DNA of 28,983 nucleotides, taken from positions 29,864 through 58,846 of the forward strand of contig NW_014578316.1 in NCBI RefSeq assembly GCF_000485595.1. The letters run 5' to 3'. Position 1 is the stretch's first letter. Each line of letters opens with the position of its first letter. Origin of the DNA: Priapulus caudatus. Its lineage: Eukaryota > Priapulida > Priapulimorpha > Priapulimorphida > Priapulidae. The position numbers were made by a program, and so were the translations under genes. Shown piece by piece: positions 19,979 through 28,913 of this stretch. The notes under the pieces were generated by a model. That model made no database searches. It saw only the letters and a program-made list of their open reading frames with translations, and was not told the DNA's origin.

Positions 19979-22900
19979 TGTGTGTGAGAGAGAGAAGTGT
20001 GAAGACCGAGAGAGAATGAGTGAGGAAGAAAAGGGAAGAACGAGAAAGAGAAATACATAACGAAAGAAAGAAGTAGGAAGGGAGAGAATTAGAAGAGAAA
20101 GAGATGGGATGAGAGACATATATAGAGAGAATAAAAGAAGGATAAAGAGCCAGAGAGAGAGATAGATGGAGGGAAGAAGGGAGGGAGGAAGGGAGAGAGG
20201 GAGGGAGAGAGGGAGGGAGGAGAGAAGAAGGAAGGGAAAGAGAGAGACAGGGAGGTAGAGAAAGTTTTTTTGGTTTTGACGGCATACTCGTTTACACATT
20301 AATCTATATAAACATGTAACGATTGTGATTAGCAGCATAATACGCTAGTCATTATAACTAATAGTTTTATTACGTTCCTGTAAAATTTCACCGATTTCGT
20401 TTTGAAACATTCTACTTCAGAAAAAAGATCGAATACGGCATAATTAACCACTGTTGTTACGGATGGACTGGAGACTCATGTACAGCAGGTACAGATTTTA
20501 TTTCTATCCAAATTAATGTATACTTGCATTACAAAACTAAATTCAAAGCAATCATGTAATTATACAAGAAACGTTGCAGCCCTAACATCATTCAATACTG
20601 TGGTCGTGCTTGGGGAATTCAATGGTTGCTGCTAAAATAGAATTATAAAACTGCTGACGCCTACGCGCGCAAACGCATTCGCAGACGCGGGCGTGCGATA
20701 ACATTTTTGGTTTCTGAGAATAACCATGCTATTTGCAATAATTCATATAAATATAACTATAAATATACTATAATATAAATATAAATATAAATATGCATAT
20801 AAACCATATAACCATGCATGTTGTGTATTTCTCAGGCGTCTGCGCCGAGCCCTGTCAAAATGGCGGGACGTGTGTAGGACCGGACTCTTGCATCTGCGCC
20901 GACGGTTACTCGGATCTAGTGTGTAGCACGTTCACGGGTAAGACCTCTCTGACATAAGTACGACATTGTGATAGCTCTCTGCGTTTGCGCTAGTCCAATC
21001 AAATAAAATTGATTAGTAAAATTAGCCGCATTAATAAAATAAAGTTAATTAAATTAATGAGAGTATTTAAGGTTTCTCGTAACGTATGAATACAGTCTTA
21101 TATTCACGTCAAGCATAATAGTGAATCAGCACAGCTTCGTTTTCTTATGCGGGAAATACGGGGTCTATGTAGTATCGCTTCGATGATGAGAGTGAAGTGT
21201 GTACTTTTTGCTAACATATAAGCTTGTAACTGCAAGCAGCGCTACATGTAGTAACCTACGACTTGCACGCCTCAAACCACGTGACAGCCGTAGCCGCCAT
21301 GATATATTTTCTGGTTTCGTGACGTAATTAAAGACGTAATAAATTTTGATATTCTACGAAGGACGCTGCGATTTCATCCCGAGTAAGAATGATAGCTATA
21401 GCAGGGTTTAATAAGAACAGTAGAATTTTTCATCACCCTCCCCCACTCAACATTCGTGACGCATGACAATTAAGGTGGCATGTTTTTTTTTCTTGTCCGT
21501 GTCGCTATGCAGCACTACCGGTGACATACGCCACGTGTCTGTCGTGGGGGGTCGACCATTTCCGCACGTTTGACGGACGTTTCTTCAACTATCACGGCGA
21601 ATGCAACTACGGCTACATAATGGCCGAGCATAAGCTAGAAGATACGTTCAGCTACATGACCGGAGTACCGATGTTTAGAGTCCGTGTTGTATTCTTGGAC
21701 TGTCTGACGGTCGGTAACTGTACGAAGGTGCGTTTAAATTACTTTAGTTTAGATTGGTTTGGTTTAGTTACAATAGGTTTAATTTAGTTTAGTTTAATTT
21801 AGTTTAGTTGTTTAGTTTAGTTTAGGTTAGATAACTTTAGTTTTGCTTTGCTTAATTTAGCTTACTTTAGTTTAGTTTAGCTTGATTTAGTTTAGTATAG
21901 TTTATTCTGGTTTAATTCAGTTGAAAATAATGTAGTTTAATTTAGGATGGTTTAGTTTAGTCCAGTTTGCACATGCATTTAACAGGAAATATATTAAATA
22001 ATTATAACTTTAATGATTATCAATTATTATTAATATAAATTATTAATATTATATATATAATATATTATTTTATATTATATTATATTAATTTTTGTATTAA
22101 TTTTGTGAATAAGATTATTAATAATAATAATAATTATTATGTATGAATTTAAAAAGTAATCTACGCCTGACCGATACAACCTATGGTTACTTTGCGCGAA
22201 CCTATCTGCAATCTATCACTCCCTTAACAGATCAATATAATTTTCCATCGTCGTTGTCAATTTCAATCGATCATTTTTTTCAGTCAATTCTAGTGAATCT
22301 GCAAGGCGTAATCTTAATCGAGGCGCAGGGAAAACACGTGACAGTCACCGAGCACCAAGAATCGTATACAATCCCCGACGATCTGCCTTACATGTCACCA
22401 AGTAGGTTCCACCAAAACCCACCGATCATATACTAACAGCTACAGTATATAGAAATCAGTGACAAACCCGCATGCACTGTTGCGCTGCTGCTGTTGGTGC
22501 TGTCGTTACTGGTTCTACTGTTGACTGTGCTTGCTTATGCGTTTATTATGATGATATTTCGTACTAAGTGCGCAGAGGTAGCAAGGCTTATTGTATTTTC
22601 ACTCACGCCACTCTATCCACGCGATTTTAACGTAGTTAAAGTGAATGTTCGGTTTTATATACTATTTATATCTGTGCGGGGCAGTGGTAACGTCAAGCAC
22701 ATCCAGGATTCTAATGGAATCGGTTAAATATGCGTATCTAATATTGTGCTATATTAGTTTTCATTTTATTTAGCATGTAATATAAGTGACACACGTACAC
22801 CAATGCCTCCTCATATTACTAGTGTTGTTTAACAAACGTGATGCTGGCACGAACCCCGATTTGTTGCGACATTGCTTAATTCTTCTTAGGTGAGGGCATA

Positions 22901-25900
22901 TCCATCACAAGATCGGGTGAATTTACCTACCTGGAGACTGACCTCGGTATGAGGATGAAATGGAACGACTATGCCGTATATGTGACAGTAGAGAGTGCAG
23001 ACTATTGGGATAAAACTGTCGGGCTCTGCGGCACGTTCAACGCACACACAGGAAGTACGTGGATTACGAATGAGACCATCACGAGCTATTATTATTATTA
23101 TTATTATGTTTTGTAATTAAATATAATATTAATTATTATATTATATTAATATATAACATATAATTAACATTATTGCTATTAGTTATTATGTTTAATTATA
23201 ATAAGGAAGACATCAATAGTACATAAGAGAAGTAATGAAGGAAGGGCGAACGAGGATTTCGTAATAGCCGCTACCACTTCACAAACTGTGGATTTCGGAT
23301 TTCGTCATTGCAGTTGCTCTGCAGGCAAAAGCTATGTCTCTCAGTTTTAGCAATTTAACAACTTCCTCATTGATAATATTCACGAGCTCGCTGCTTTTAT
23401 ATCGAGTCCTCCGCTTCTGGCTATCGTCACCACTATAGAAGATATATCTCCCTTTCTTGCCGTACTTCATTCATCTATATAGTAGTATTGATTCCAAAAG
23501 ACTATCAAATAATGTTATGGTGAGTGTAATACCAAAAATGTCTTTTTCGTAGACGACTTTCTCTTGCCAAACGGTGGCAGTACTTCCAGTGAGATCGCAT
23601 TCGGAAACGCATGGAAGGGCGACATGATGGTAAGAAATGCTTGGTGTCTGTCTTCTAGCCCGGGGGTCTAACTAACAGTAATCCCGGGGTGTTTATGAAG
23701 TACTCGCTCTCATTCTGAACACTGCGCCGTGTCGCGTGATAGGCGCTATTTATCGTGAAACGCTCGCGAAACATTCACGAAAGTTGGTCGGAGTTTATAT
23801 CTATGTCACTAAGCGCTCTACGTCCGTTCGAACTAATCATCCGTTCTTAAAGTCGGGCGACGTTGCGCCACCTGGATTGAACAGCGTATATAAGTGAGTT
23901 GTGCATATTGATTTCTGATTCTGGTTCTTGAAGTCAGGTGACCGAGCCTAAAATTCTCAATTTTTTATGAGATTATATATGGATATTATATCATATGAAT
24001 ATTATATGGAATTCTATATTTTCGAAAATATCCAAGCAATACAAAAAAGGCGATTGACGAAAAAAATATAGTCAAATTGCAATCGGTAAATTACAATACG
24101 AATTTATATTAACTTTATTTGTCGCCGTTAGTGATGTTACCTAGTTAATTTGAACTTGACTAATGAAATCTGTTAACGAGTACTTTTTGAAACAGAATTT
24201 AAAACTTAGTTATTTTTATTTCTATAGAATTCATACACGACATTTGTAATAAAGACCGAGGTAAAAAGCCGGACATTCCTCGTTCTTCACGACGCGCACA
24301 TATACCACTCGCCATACGCTACAAACGGCCCCCTCTAAAAAGTCGAGCCTGCACATTAGAATCTCTTGCTTTTCTGCCTCTTACTTTTCTCGTTATTTGC
24401 TTCAGTGCGTGGATTCTGTCATGCCCGTGGATAGATGCGCAGATAACATCACAACCTTGGCGAGAGCTCAGCAGGAGTGCAGCTTCGTTGCGACCCCGTC
24501 GTCTGCGTTTGCACCATGTCACGATACGGTACGATGAGTCACCTGATCACGTGATCGCAACGAAATTCTCTGTTTGCATTTCAAGGTCAAAATCGCGAAA
24601 AAAATGGGGGTGGGGTGGGAGGAAACGGAGAAACACGAACACGTAGCACGGAAAGTCCACTAAAACGAATTGTCTACCATCTGATGTTTGTTTTTATTAA
24701 CGATGGACCCCATCGTGCGTACGTAACGTTGAAGAATATGTGTATGATAGCTCGCTATCAGTAGCTTTCACAATTTTTTGTAAACAAAAAATATATTTAA
24801 GTTTGGAAATAAAGGCGGGTGAAGCATGTGCTTAGATAGCGTACTGCGCACGCGTACATAGCACGGAGAATTTGAAAAGAATGAAATTCAACCGTGGATT
24901 GAATTCTCTTCGTATTTACCTATATGTTTCTACTGCCTCTCATTGTCTGTACTAACTGCTTCGTGTCTATTGCTGTTTTTTATTTAGATTGGAACGGACG
25001 TAGCCATTGCGAACTGCATTCACGACTTCTGTCATAATGATGCATCAGATGAGTCGGCGGCAGTCTGCAGCAATTTCGAGTACTATGCGACAGAATGCAC
25101 AGACGAGAATATCATTCTGCAATGGAGGCACGCGTTTCTATGCCGTACGTAATCAATGCCGTACATAACCTGCTCCATGAATCTAGACTGCTAGAGTGAC
25201 GTATAAATCCGATTTTATTATTTTAGTGCAAGTGTAATTTTCTTAATGTGAAACCATGGGGGGGGGTTAATTCTACGTCATCGATTAGAATGGTAGATTG
25301 ATTTTTAAGCCATGCAATCATTGAAATTAGATCTAATTAATGCTCCTAACCTTCAGGCTTGATCGTTCGTAACAGCTGATTGCAAAGTGACGAGGGTCCT
25401 GTTAGGGTAACCTAGGTCTTATTTCTCAGTAAATATTAGGGTAACCTAGGTCTTATTTCTGAGTAATTATTAGGGTAACCTAGGTCTTATTTCTCAATAA
25501 ATATTAGGGTAACCTAGATCTTATTTCTGAGTAAATATTAGGGTAACCTAGGTCTTATTTTCTCAGTAAATATTAGCTCCTATTCACTTACAGCATAATC
25601 AATAACCGTGTCAGCCTAATATGTCGCATAATATATAACCCTAATATATCGCCTTATAATCTATATAGCCTAACAATCTAAGTCGAATCTGTAATCTGTC
25701 AGATAATCTATAATAGTTAGAAACATAACCAATAATTCCTTTATTCACAATCTGTAATTTGTCTAACATAATCTATTATTTGCTTAGCCTAATCTACAAT
25801 ATGTTTAATGTTATCTATAATCTTTCTAGCATAACCTGCAATATGGCTAACCTAAGCTATAACCCTGATTAGCGTAACATGTTATCTGTTGAGCCTTTTC

Positions 25901-26355
25901 ATGCAACTCACTGATCAACGGATGAACTTTTGCAGCGAAGGAATGCATCAATGGTAAAGTTTGGAACAGATGTAGTTCGCAGTGCCACCTGACGTGCGCA
26001 TAACACAGACCCGGCTCTTCTCGATTCCTGTCCGTTCTCGTGGCGTTCCGGGTGCGAGTGTCCGCAGGGCACATACCTCGACGTTGACCAGTGCGTGCCG
26101 CAACAGGACTGTCCATGCTATTACCGAGAAACTGCGCTACGAGGCCGAGTCGACGATCGATTATCGCTGTAACGAATGGTGAGTACTGCACCGACTGATC
26201 TATGTCTAATAATGTTATACGCGCACGCACGCACGCGCACGCACGCACGCACGCACACGCGCGCGGACGTACGCATGCACACACACAAACGCGCGCACAC
26301 ACACACACACACCACGACACACGCACAACACCACACACCACACACGCGCGCGCAC

Positions 26356-26422
<67 letters not shown>

Positions 26423-26699
26423 ACACATCATTACACCCCCATATATTATATATATATATATATTATATATATATACATATATATATATATAACATTATAT
26501 ACCGTAATTCATCTAGTGATCAATAATTAATAATTAATAATAATATATTGATCACTAGGTGAATTACGCAGATGAAGTAATAATCAGATCTAATATTGTT
26601 ATAATAATGTAATGCGTCTCATAGACAAGGATATAGAAGATAGGACGACCTTAGGACGACCTTCTGTCGTTCGTTCGTTCATTCGTTCGTTCGTTCGTT

Positions 26700-26730
<31 letters not shown>

Positions 26731-28509
26731 TCGTTCGTTCGTTCGTTCGTTCGTTCGTTCGTTCGTTCGTTCGTTCGTTCGTTCGTTCGTTCGTTCGTTT
26801 GTTAGTTAGTTCGTTAGTTATTTTTTTCGTTCGCTCATTCGCTCACTGTTTTAATTTTTTGTGCTCGCACATTCCTCCAACGAACATTTCACGTACGCGC
26901 TCCCCTCTAAATCTGTGCATGTTATTTGCAGCGCGTGTAAGATGGGCATCTGGGAGTGCACGACAGAGCTGTGTAATGCGACGTGCGCCGTCTTAGGCGG
27001 GCAGCATATTAGCACCTTCGACGGACTGACGTACGAGTTCCCGGGCACCGGCTGCGAGTACGTCCTAGTCGAATCACTTGACGAGATTATTACGAATAGG
27101 AACAAACTGCGCGTGTCCATCTTCCCGGAAATATGCGGTGGTGCCGCCAGCTGCACAATTACGCTATTCATAGAGATCCTACACACGCGCATAGGACTAG
27201 CTTCCGGGGTAAGTTGTTGCCATGGTAACGCTATGTAACGTTGCGTAATGCTGATGTTGATGCTAATGTTGTAGGATGGCATTGTTGCTATGGTAATACT
27301 GTGTGATGCTGATTATAATATTAATGAGGGTACGATTGTGTCGTGGCTATGGTGATATTATGTAATCTCGATGAGAATGCTGATGCTGTGCGACGAGGTT
27401 GTTGACATGCTACGCGCTAAATTAATGCAGTAAACAGATATCCCATGAACTCTGTACGAACACGATCTCAGGTTGAATATTACCGATCGCAGTCCTTTAG
27501 TTTTCCCACTAGGTGGCAGCACACATCATTGTTCTGCGAAGCAGTATTGATAACGATACGTCACATGTCTGTCCATGCTTGAGTATCGTTCGTTAATGCT
27601 CTTGGTCGATCTTCGGCTAATATCTCGGGGGGCGGGGTGCATCTTAAAGAGCATTAGTGAGAAAGGGGTTCATCTCAAACTGCCGCCTTACTAACAATAT
27701 CTTTACTCTGGACTCTATGCAGGGTCAGGTGACGGTGAACGGTGACATGATACGGCTGCCGTACCGCAACCAGGATGTCAACATCAAACAAGTGTCCAGC
27801 ATGATGATTCTTGTAGAAGGATTCGGTTTCGCCATCACGTTCGACGACTTTTCTCGAGCGTACATCACTTTCACGCCATTCTACTTCACCAATCAGGTAA
27901 ACGTTTCAAACTCACTCCTGCTCACGTACGTGGCAGCGTTATCACGATCTGTTTTTAAGCTTAAACGAAGCGATACGAAAACCTTACGCTTATCCCGCTG
28001 GCCGCTGCAAAAGAAAACAATCTGTCAATCAATCCAAAAAAAGACTAATAGATCGATCGATTAGTCAATAAATCAAACAAACAATCGATAAGTCAAACGA
28101 ACAATAAAAACGAACAATGAAGATGGACACGTTCTACGCGCAAAACGCGTTGTAAAGCGTTCTCTGCCAGCCTCTCCCCCGTCACAACACACGTCTAATA
28201 ATTAACGTTTAATATTAATATTAATATTAATATTAATTAATATAAATTTAATTAATTAATTAATATTAATTTAATTAATTAATTAATTAATATTAATAGT
28301 TGACGTGAATTACTCACATTTACCTGTATTGCGTGTAGGTGCGAGGACTCTGCGGTACATTCAACTGGGACCAGAATGACGACCTGACTGCGCCTGACGG
28401 TGATATCAAAACCAACGTTTACGAGTTTGCCGAGCTTTACAAAGTGGACCCGCAGTGCGAGGGATTCGCATCACCATCAGTCATGAACCCATGTGGAACG
28501 AACAGTCTG
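17992..28509 (+). CDS. SCO-spondin-like secreted protein with EMI, EGF, VWD, C8 and TIL domains, 5' part
   Basis: Fourteen exons in this window give about 715 codons: 17992-18053, 19567-19761, 20421-20488, 20836-20937, 21513-21727, 22284-22401, 22890-23054, 23553-23629, 24406-24528, 24988-25144, 25936-26178, 26932-27208, 27723-27896 and 28339-28509. The gene continues beyond the edge. Domain order by residue: signal peptide 1-22, EMI-like 24-107, EGF-like 109-138, VWD1 about 149-334, C8 335-428, TIL 429-490, VWC-like linker 490-525, VWD2 526-700, first Cys of a second C8 near 710. This is the N-terminal architecture known for SCO-spondin, a giant extracellular glycoprotein. The VWD2 ending GLCGTFNWDQNDDLTAPDGD also resembles it. 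Otogelin, mucin, vWF and hemocytin relatives share the VWD-C8-TIL module and remain alternatives. Exon 25936-26178 carries two one-base frameshifts. Confidence 0.85.
18054..19566 (+). other. gene 2 intron 1, nothing further recognised
   Basis: A 1.5 kb AT-rich intron. Open frames at 18340-18549 and 18959-19332 show no family resemblance. A C-rich run (CCCCCCCTCCCCC) lies near 19144. Confidence 0.55.
19567..19761 (+). CDS. gene 2 exon 2: N-terminal half of EMI-like domain
   Basis: The acceptor is CGGTTTCAG and the donor is GTAAGT. There are 64 codons after a completed Ser. It contains three Cys and several N-X-S/T sites (NTS, NTSI). The sequence is weakly conserved. Its role as part of an EMI domain is inferred from the CCYGW motif in the next exon. 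Confidence 0.75.
19857..20262. repeat. GA-rich polypurine tract of about 400 bases
   Basis: The + strand is nearly all purine: GATA, pure GA runs, GGGA and GGAGG blocks with few pyrimidines. It lies in the intron between exons 2 and 3. Mirror-symmetric GA runs can form triplex (H-) DNA. Minus-strand open frames here encode Ser-Leu repeats and are artefacts. Confidence 0.95.
20421..20488 (+). CDS. gene 2 exon 3: end of EMI-like domain
   Basis: A 68-base exon encoding IEYGIINHCCYGWTGDSC. The CC-x-GW-x-G-x-x-C pattern is the closing signature of EMI domains. The acceptor is TACTTCAG and the donor is GTACAG. Phases fit both neighbours. Confidence 0.85.
20740..20812. repeat. ATATAA-rich tract
   Basis: Imperfect ATATAA hexamers with CCATATAA variants, just upstream of the EGF exon. 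Confidence 0.8.
20836..20937 (+). CDS. gene 2 exon 4: EGF-like domain
   Basis: Encodes CAEPCQNGGTCVGPDSC and CICADGYSD, the six-cysteine EGF spacing in a single exon with phase 1 at both ends. This symmetric phase is typical of shuffled EGF modules. Confidence 0.93.
20938..21512 (+). other. intron, nothing further recognised
   Basis: Intron between the EGF exon and the first VWD exon. No additional exon or clear repeat was seen. Confidence 0.55.
21513..21727 (+). CDS. gene 2 exon 5: start of VWD1
   Basis: Begins the first von Willebrand D domain with CLSWGVDHFRTFDGRFF. The H-x-x-T-FDG motif and the following C-x-Y are family hallmarks. It ends TVGNCTK at phase 0. The acceptor is CTATGCAG and the donor is GTGCGT. 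Confidence 0.93.
21741..21968. repeat. TTTAG pentanucleotide array
   Basis: About 40 degenerate TTTAG/TTTAA units start shortly after the donor at 21727. It is followed by AT-rich sequence (about 22010-22140). Confidence 0.92.
22284..22401 (+). CDS. gene 2 exon 6: VWD1 middle
   Basis: 39 codons of beta-strand-like sequence (NLQGVILIEAQGKHVTV). The acceptor TTTTTTTCAG is strong; the donor is GTAGGT. Position and phase fit VWD1. Confidence 0.85.
22402..22889 (+). other. intron, nothing further recognised
   Basis: A hydrophobic open frame (22494-22727) lies inside this intron. It has no splice sites compatible with its neighbours and no family match. Confidence 0.5.
22890..23054 (+). CDS. gene 2 exon 7: VWD1 with GLCG motif
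   Basis: Encodes GMRMKWNDYAVYVTVES and then TVGLCGTFNAHTG. The GLCG-x-(F/Y)-N motif marks the Ca-binding end of a VWD domain. The start is phase 1 (two bases complete a Ser) and the end is phase 1. Confidence 0.93.
23055..23552 (+). other. intron with ATT run
   Basis: A short TAT/ATT triplet run (about 23086-23106) and AT-rich sequence to 23175. Nothing else was recognised. Confidence 0.55.
23553..23629 (+). CDS. gene 2 exon 8: VWD1 end
   Basis: Encodes NDFLLPNGG and AFGNAWK, the usual D-F-x-x-P-x-G and FGN-(S/A)-W closing motifs of VWD. The acceptor is TTTCGTAG and the donor is GTAAGA. Confidence 0.9.
24228..24260 (+). CDS. possible 33-base micro-exon
   Basis: TTTCTATAG acceptor and GAG/GTAAAA donor enclose eleven in-phase codons (NSYTTFVIKTE) between exons 8 and 9. 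Phase is 0 on both sides, so inclusion or skipping keeps the frame. It would lengthen the VWD-C8 linker. The homologous linker does not require it, so it may be chance. Confidence 0.25.
24406..24528 (+). CDS. gene 2 exon 9: first half of C8 domain
   Basis: 41 codons with the C8 spacing: an early Cys, then C-ADN..., C-SF and PCHD. The acceptor is GCTTCAG and the donor is GTACGA. Phase is 0 at both ends. Confidence 0.88.
24988..25144 (+). CDS. gene 2 exon 10: second half of C8 domain
   Basis: Encodes NCIHDFCHND, VCSNFEYYATEC and LQWRHAFLC, matching the C-x-x-D-x-C ... C ... Y-x-x-x-C ... WR ... C pattern of C8. The acceptor is TTATTTAG and the donor is GTACGT. Confidence 0.92.
25402..25575. 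repeat. 34-bp minisatellite, five copies
   Basis: Units start at 25402, 25436, 25470, 25504 and 25538 with TTAGGGTAACCTAGGTCTTA. Copies are 90% or more alike, and the last has one extra T. Each unit contains TTAGGG next to a CCTAGG palindrome. It lies in the intron just before the frameshifted exon. Confidence 0.93.
25590..25872. repeat. degenerate AATCTATAAT / GCCTAA-type repeat
   Basis: Irregular recurrence of CATAATCTATAAT and GCCTAATCTACAAT-like words at about 20-30 base intervals, continuing from the minisatellite. It may be an older, decayed array. Confidence 0.6.
25936..26178 (+). CDS. gene 2 exon 11: TIL domain and linker, frame broken twice
   Basis: From the acceptor TTTTGCAG the frame reads KECINGKVWNRCSSQC then HLTCA and meets TAA at 26001-26003. 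The TIL pattern continues one base out of frame (SCPFSWRSGCECPQGTYLD, QCVPQQDCPCYY), and again one base out after about 26125 (RYEAESTIDYRCNE). Each break is one extra base. Together with the donor GTGAGT at 26179 they restore the phase needed by exon 12. The protein features are intact apart from these two sites, so this may be assembly error or a recent inactivation. Confidence 0.8.
26221..26420. repeat. CA/GCAC microsatellite
   Basis: A GCAC-rich part is followed by a pure CA run of about 60 bases, 40 bases after the donor at 26178. Open frames over it are artefacts. Confidence 0.95.
26440..26492. repeat. TA dinucleotide tract
   Basis: Nearly pure TA with small interruptions, directly before the inverted repeat at 26503. 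Confidence 0.9.
26503..26568. repeat. 23-bp inverted repeat with 20-bp AT spacer
   Basis: CGTAATTCATCTAGTGATCA plus ATA (26503-26525) pairs with 26546-26568 with a single mismatch. The spacer is TAA/TAATAA repeat. It could be a tiny foldback element. Confidence 0.85.
26667..26820. repeat. GTTC tetranucleotide array
   Basis: About 38 GTTC units, decaying to GTTA at the right end, preceded by a doubled AGGACGACCTT (26642-26663). It lies about 110 bases before exon 12. Confidence 0.95.
26932..27208 (+). CDS. gene 2 exon 12: VWC-like linker and start of VWD2
   Basis: Opens with CACKMGIWECTTELC (C-x-C-x-x-G-x-W-x-C, the usual linker after TIL), then the VWD start ATCAVLGG, HISTFDGLTYEF and GCEYVLVESL. 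92 codons. The acceptor is TATTTGCAG and the donor is GTAAGT. The ending LASG is phase 0. Confidence 0.94.
27209..27722 (+). other. intron, short degenerate repeats only
   Basis: The left part (27209-27400) has recurring GTTGCTATGGTAA and GATGCTGAT words, suggesting a decayed local duplication. Nothing else was recognised. Confidence 0.5.
27723..27896 (+). CDS. gene 2 exon 13: VWD2 middle
   Basis: 58 codons, phase 0 at both ends: GQVTVNGDMIRLPYRNQDV, then a beta-rich segment ending FTPFYFTNQ. The N-G-x-x-x-x-LPY motif is typical of VWD domains. The acceptor is CTATGCAG and the donor is GTAAAC. Confidence 0.92.
28197..28302. repeat. ATTAAT/TTAA low-complexity tract
   Basis: AT-only sequence of ATTAATATTAA words just before the acceptor of exon 14. 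Confidence 0.9.
28339..28509 (+). CDS. gene 2 exon 14: VWD2 end and first Cys of next C8
   Basis: Begins VRGLCGTFNWDQNDD, with TAPDGD and YEFAELYKV closing VWD2, then VMNPCGTNSL. The acceptor is GCGTGTAG. The first available donor is GTAAGT at 28510, but four identical donors follow at 48-base steps in the same frame, so the true 3' limit is uncertain. Confidence 0.88.
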
Positions 28510-28719
28510 GTAAGTGAACATCATTCGGTAATGAACCCCTGTGGAACAAACAGTCTGGTAAGTGAACATCATTCGGTGATGAACCCATGTGGAACAAACA
28601 GTCTGGTAAGTGAACATCATTCGGTGTTGAACCCATGTGGAACGAACAGTCTGGTAAGTGAACATCATTCGGTGATGAACCCATGTGGAACGAGCAGTCT
28701 GGTAAGTGAACATCATTCG
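28480..28719 (+). repeat. 48-bp tandem repeat spanning an exon-intron boundary, five copies
   Basis: Each unit has 30 bases of coding sequence (a Val or similar codon, then MNPCGTNSL) followed by 18 bases beginning with the donor GTAAGTGAACATCATTCG. Five copies lie head to tail with no indels. The unit is 16 codons long and stays open. Donors fall at 28510, 28558, 28606, 28654 and 28702, with an extra GTGAGT at 28720. The 18 intron-side bases are identical in all copies; the coding side differs at a few positions (M to L in copy 4, N to S in copy 5). Read-through past the array ends at a stop at 28783-28785. Confidence 0.97.
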
Positions 28720-28850
28720 GTGAGTAACGATGTCACCGAGTTATACTTGCGACATAGTTGTATATTGACTAAATATTTCGGTTAGATGATGAAAATATTA
28801 GACGATAGTAGATGATATAGGATGCTAAGTGAATTTACGGTGAGCAGAGG

Positions 28851-28913
28851 ATGTGCGTGTGTGTGCGCGCACGTGTATGCGTGCGTGCGTGCGTGTGCGT
28901 GTGTGTGTGTATC

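Noticed and set aside
19758-20338. Minus-strand frames of 85 to 175 codons rich in Ser and Leu
   Set aside because: They are antisense readings of the GA-rich intron tract.
22494-22727. Hydrophobic 77-codon frame resembling a membrane segment
   Set aside because: It lies within an intron of gene 2, no splice sites link it in phase to VWD1, and VWD1 is complete without it.
25402-25872. Possible CRISPR-like array
   Set aside because: Repeats are directly adjacent without unique spacers and the genome is animal. It is a minisatellite.
28477-28716. Two minus-strand repetitive frames over the 48-bp array
   Set aside because: The unit length is a multiple of three, so all frames lacking a stop stay open. 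The plus frame is the one continuous with VWD2.
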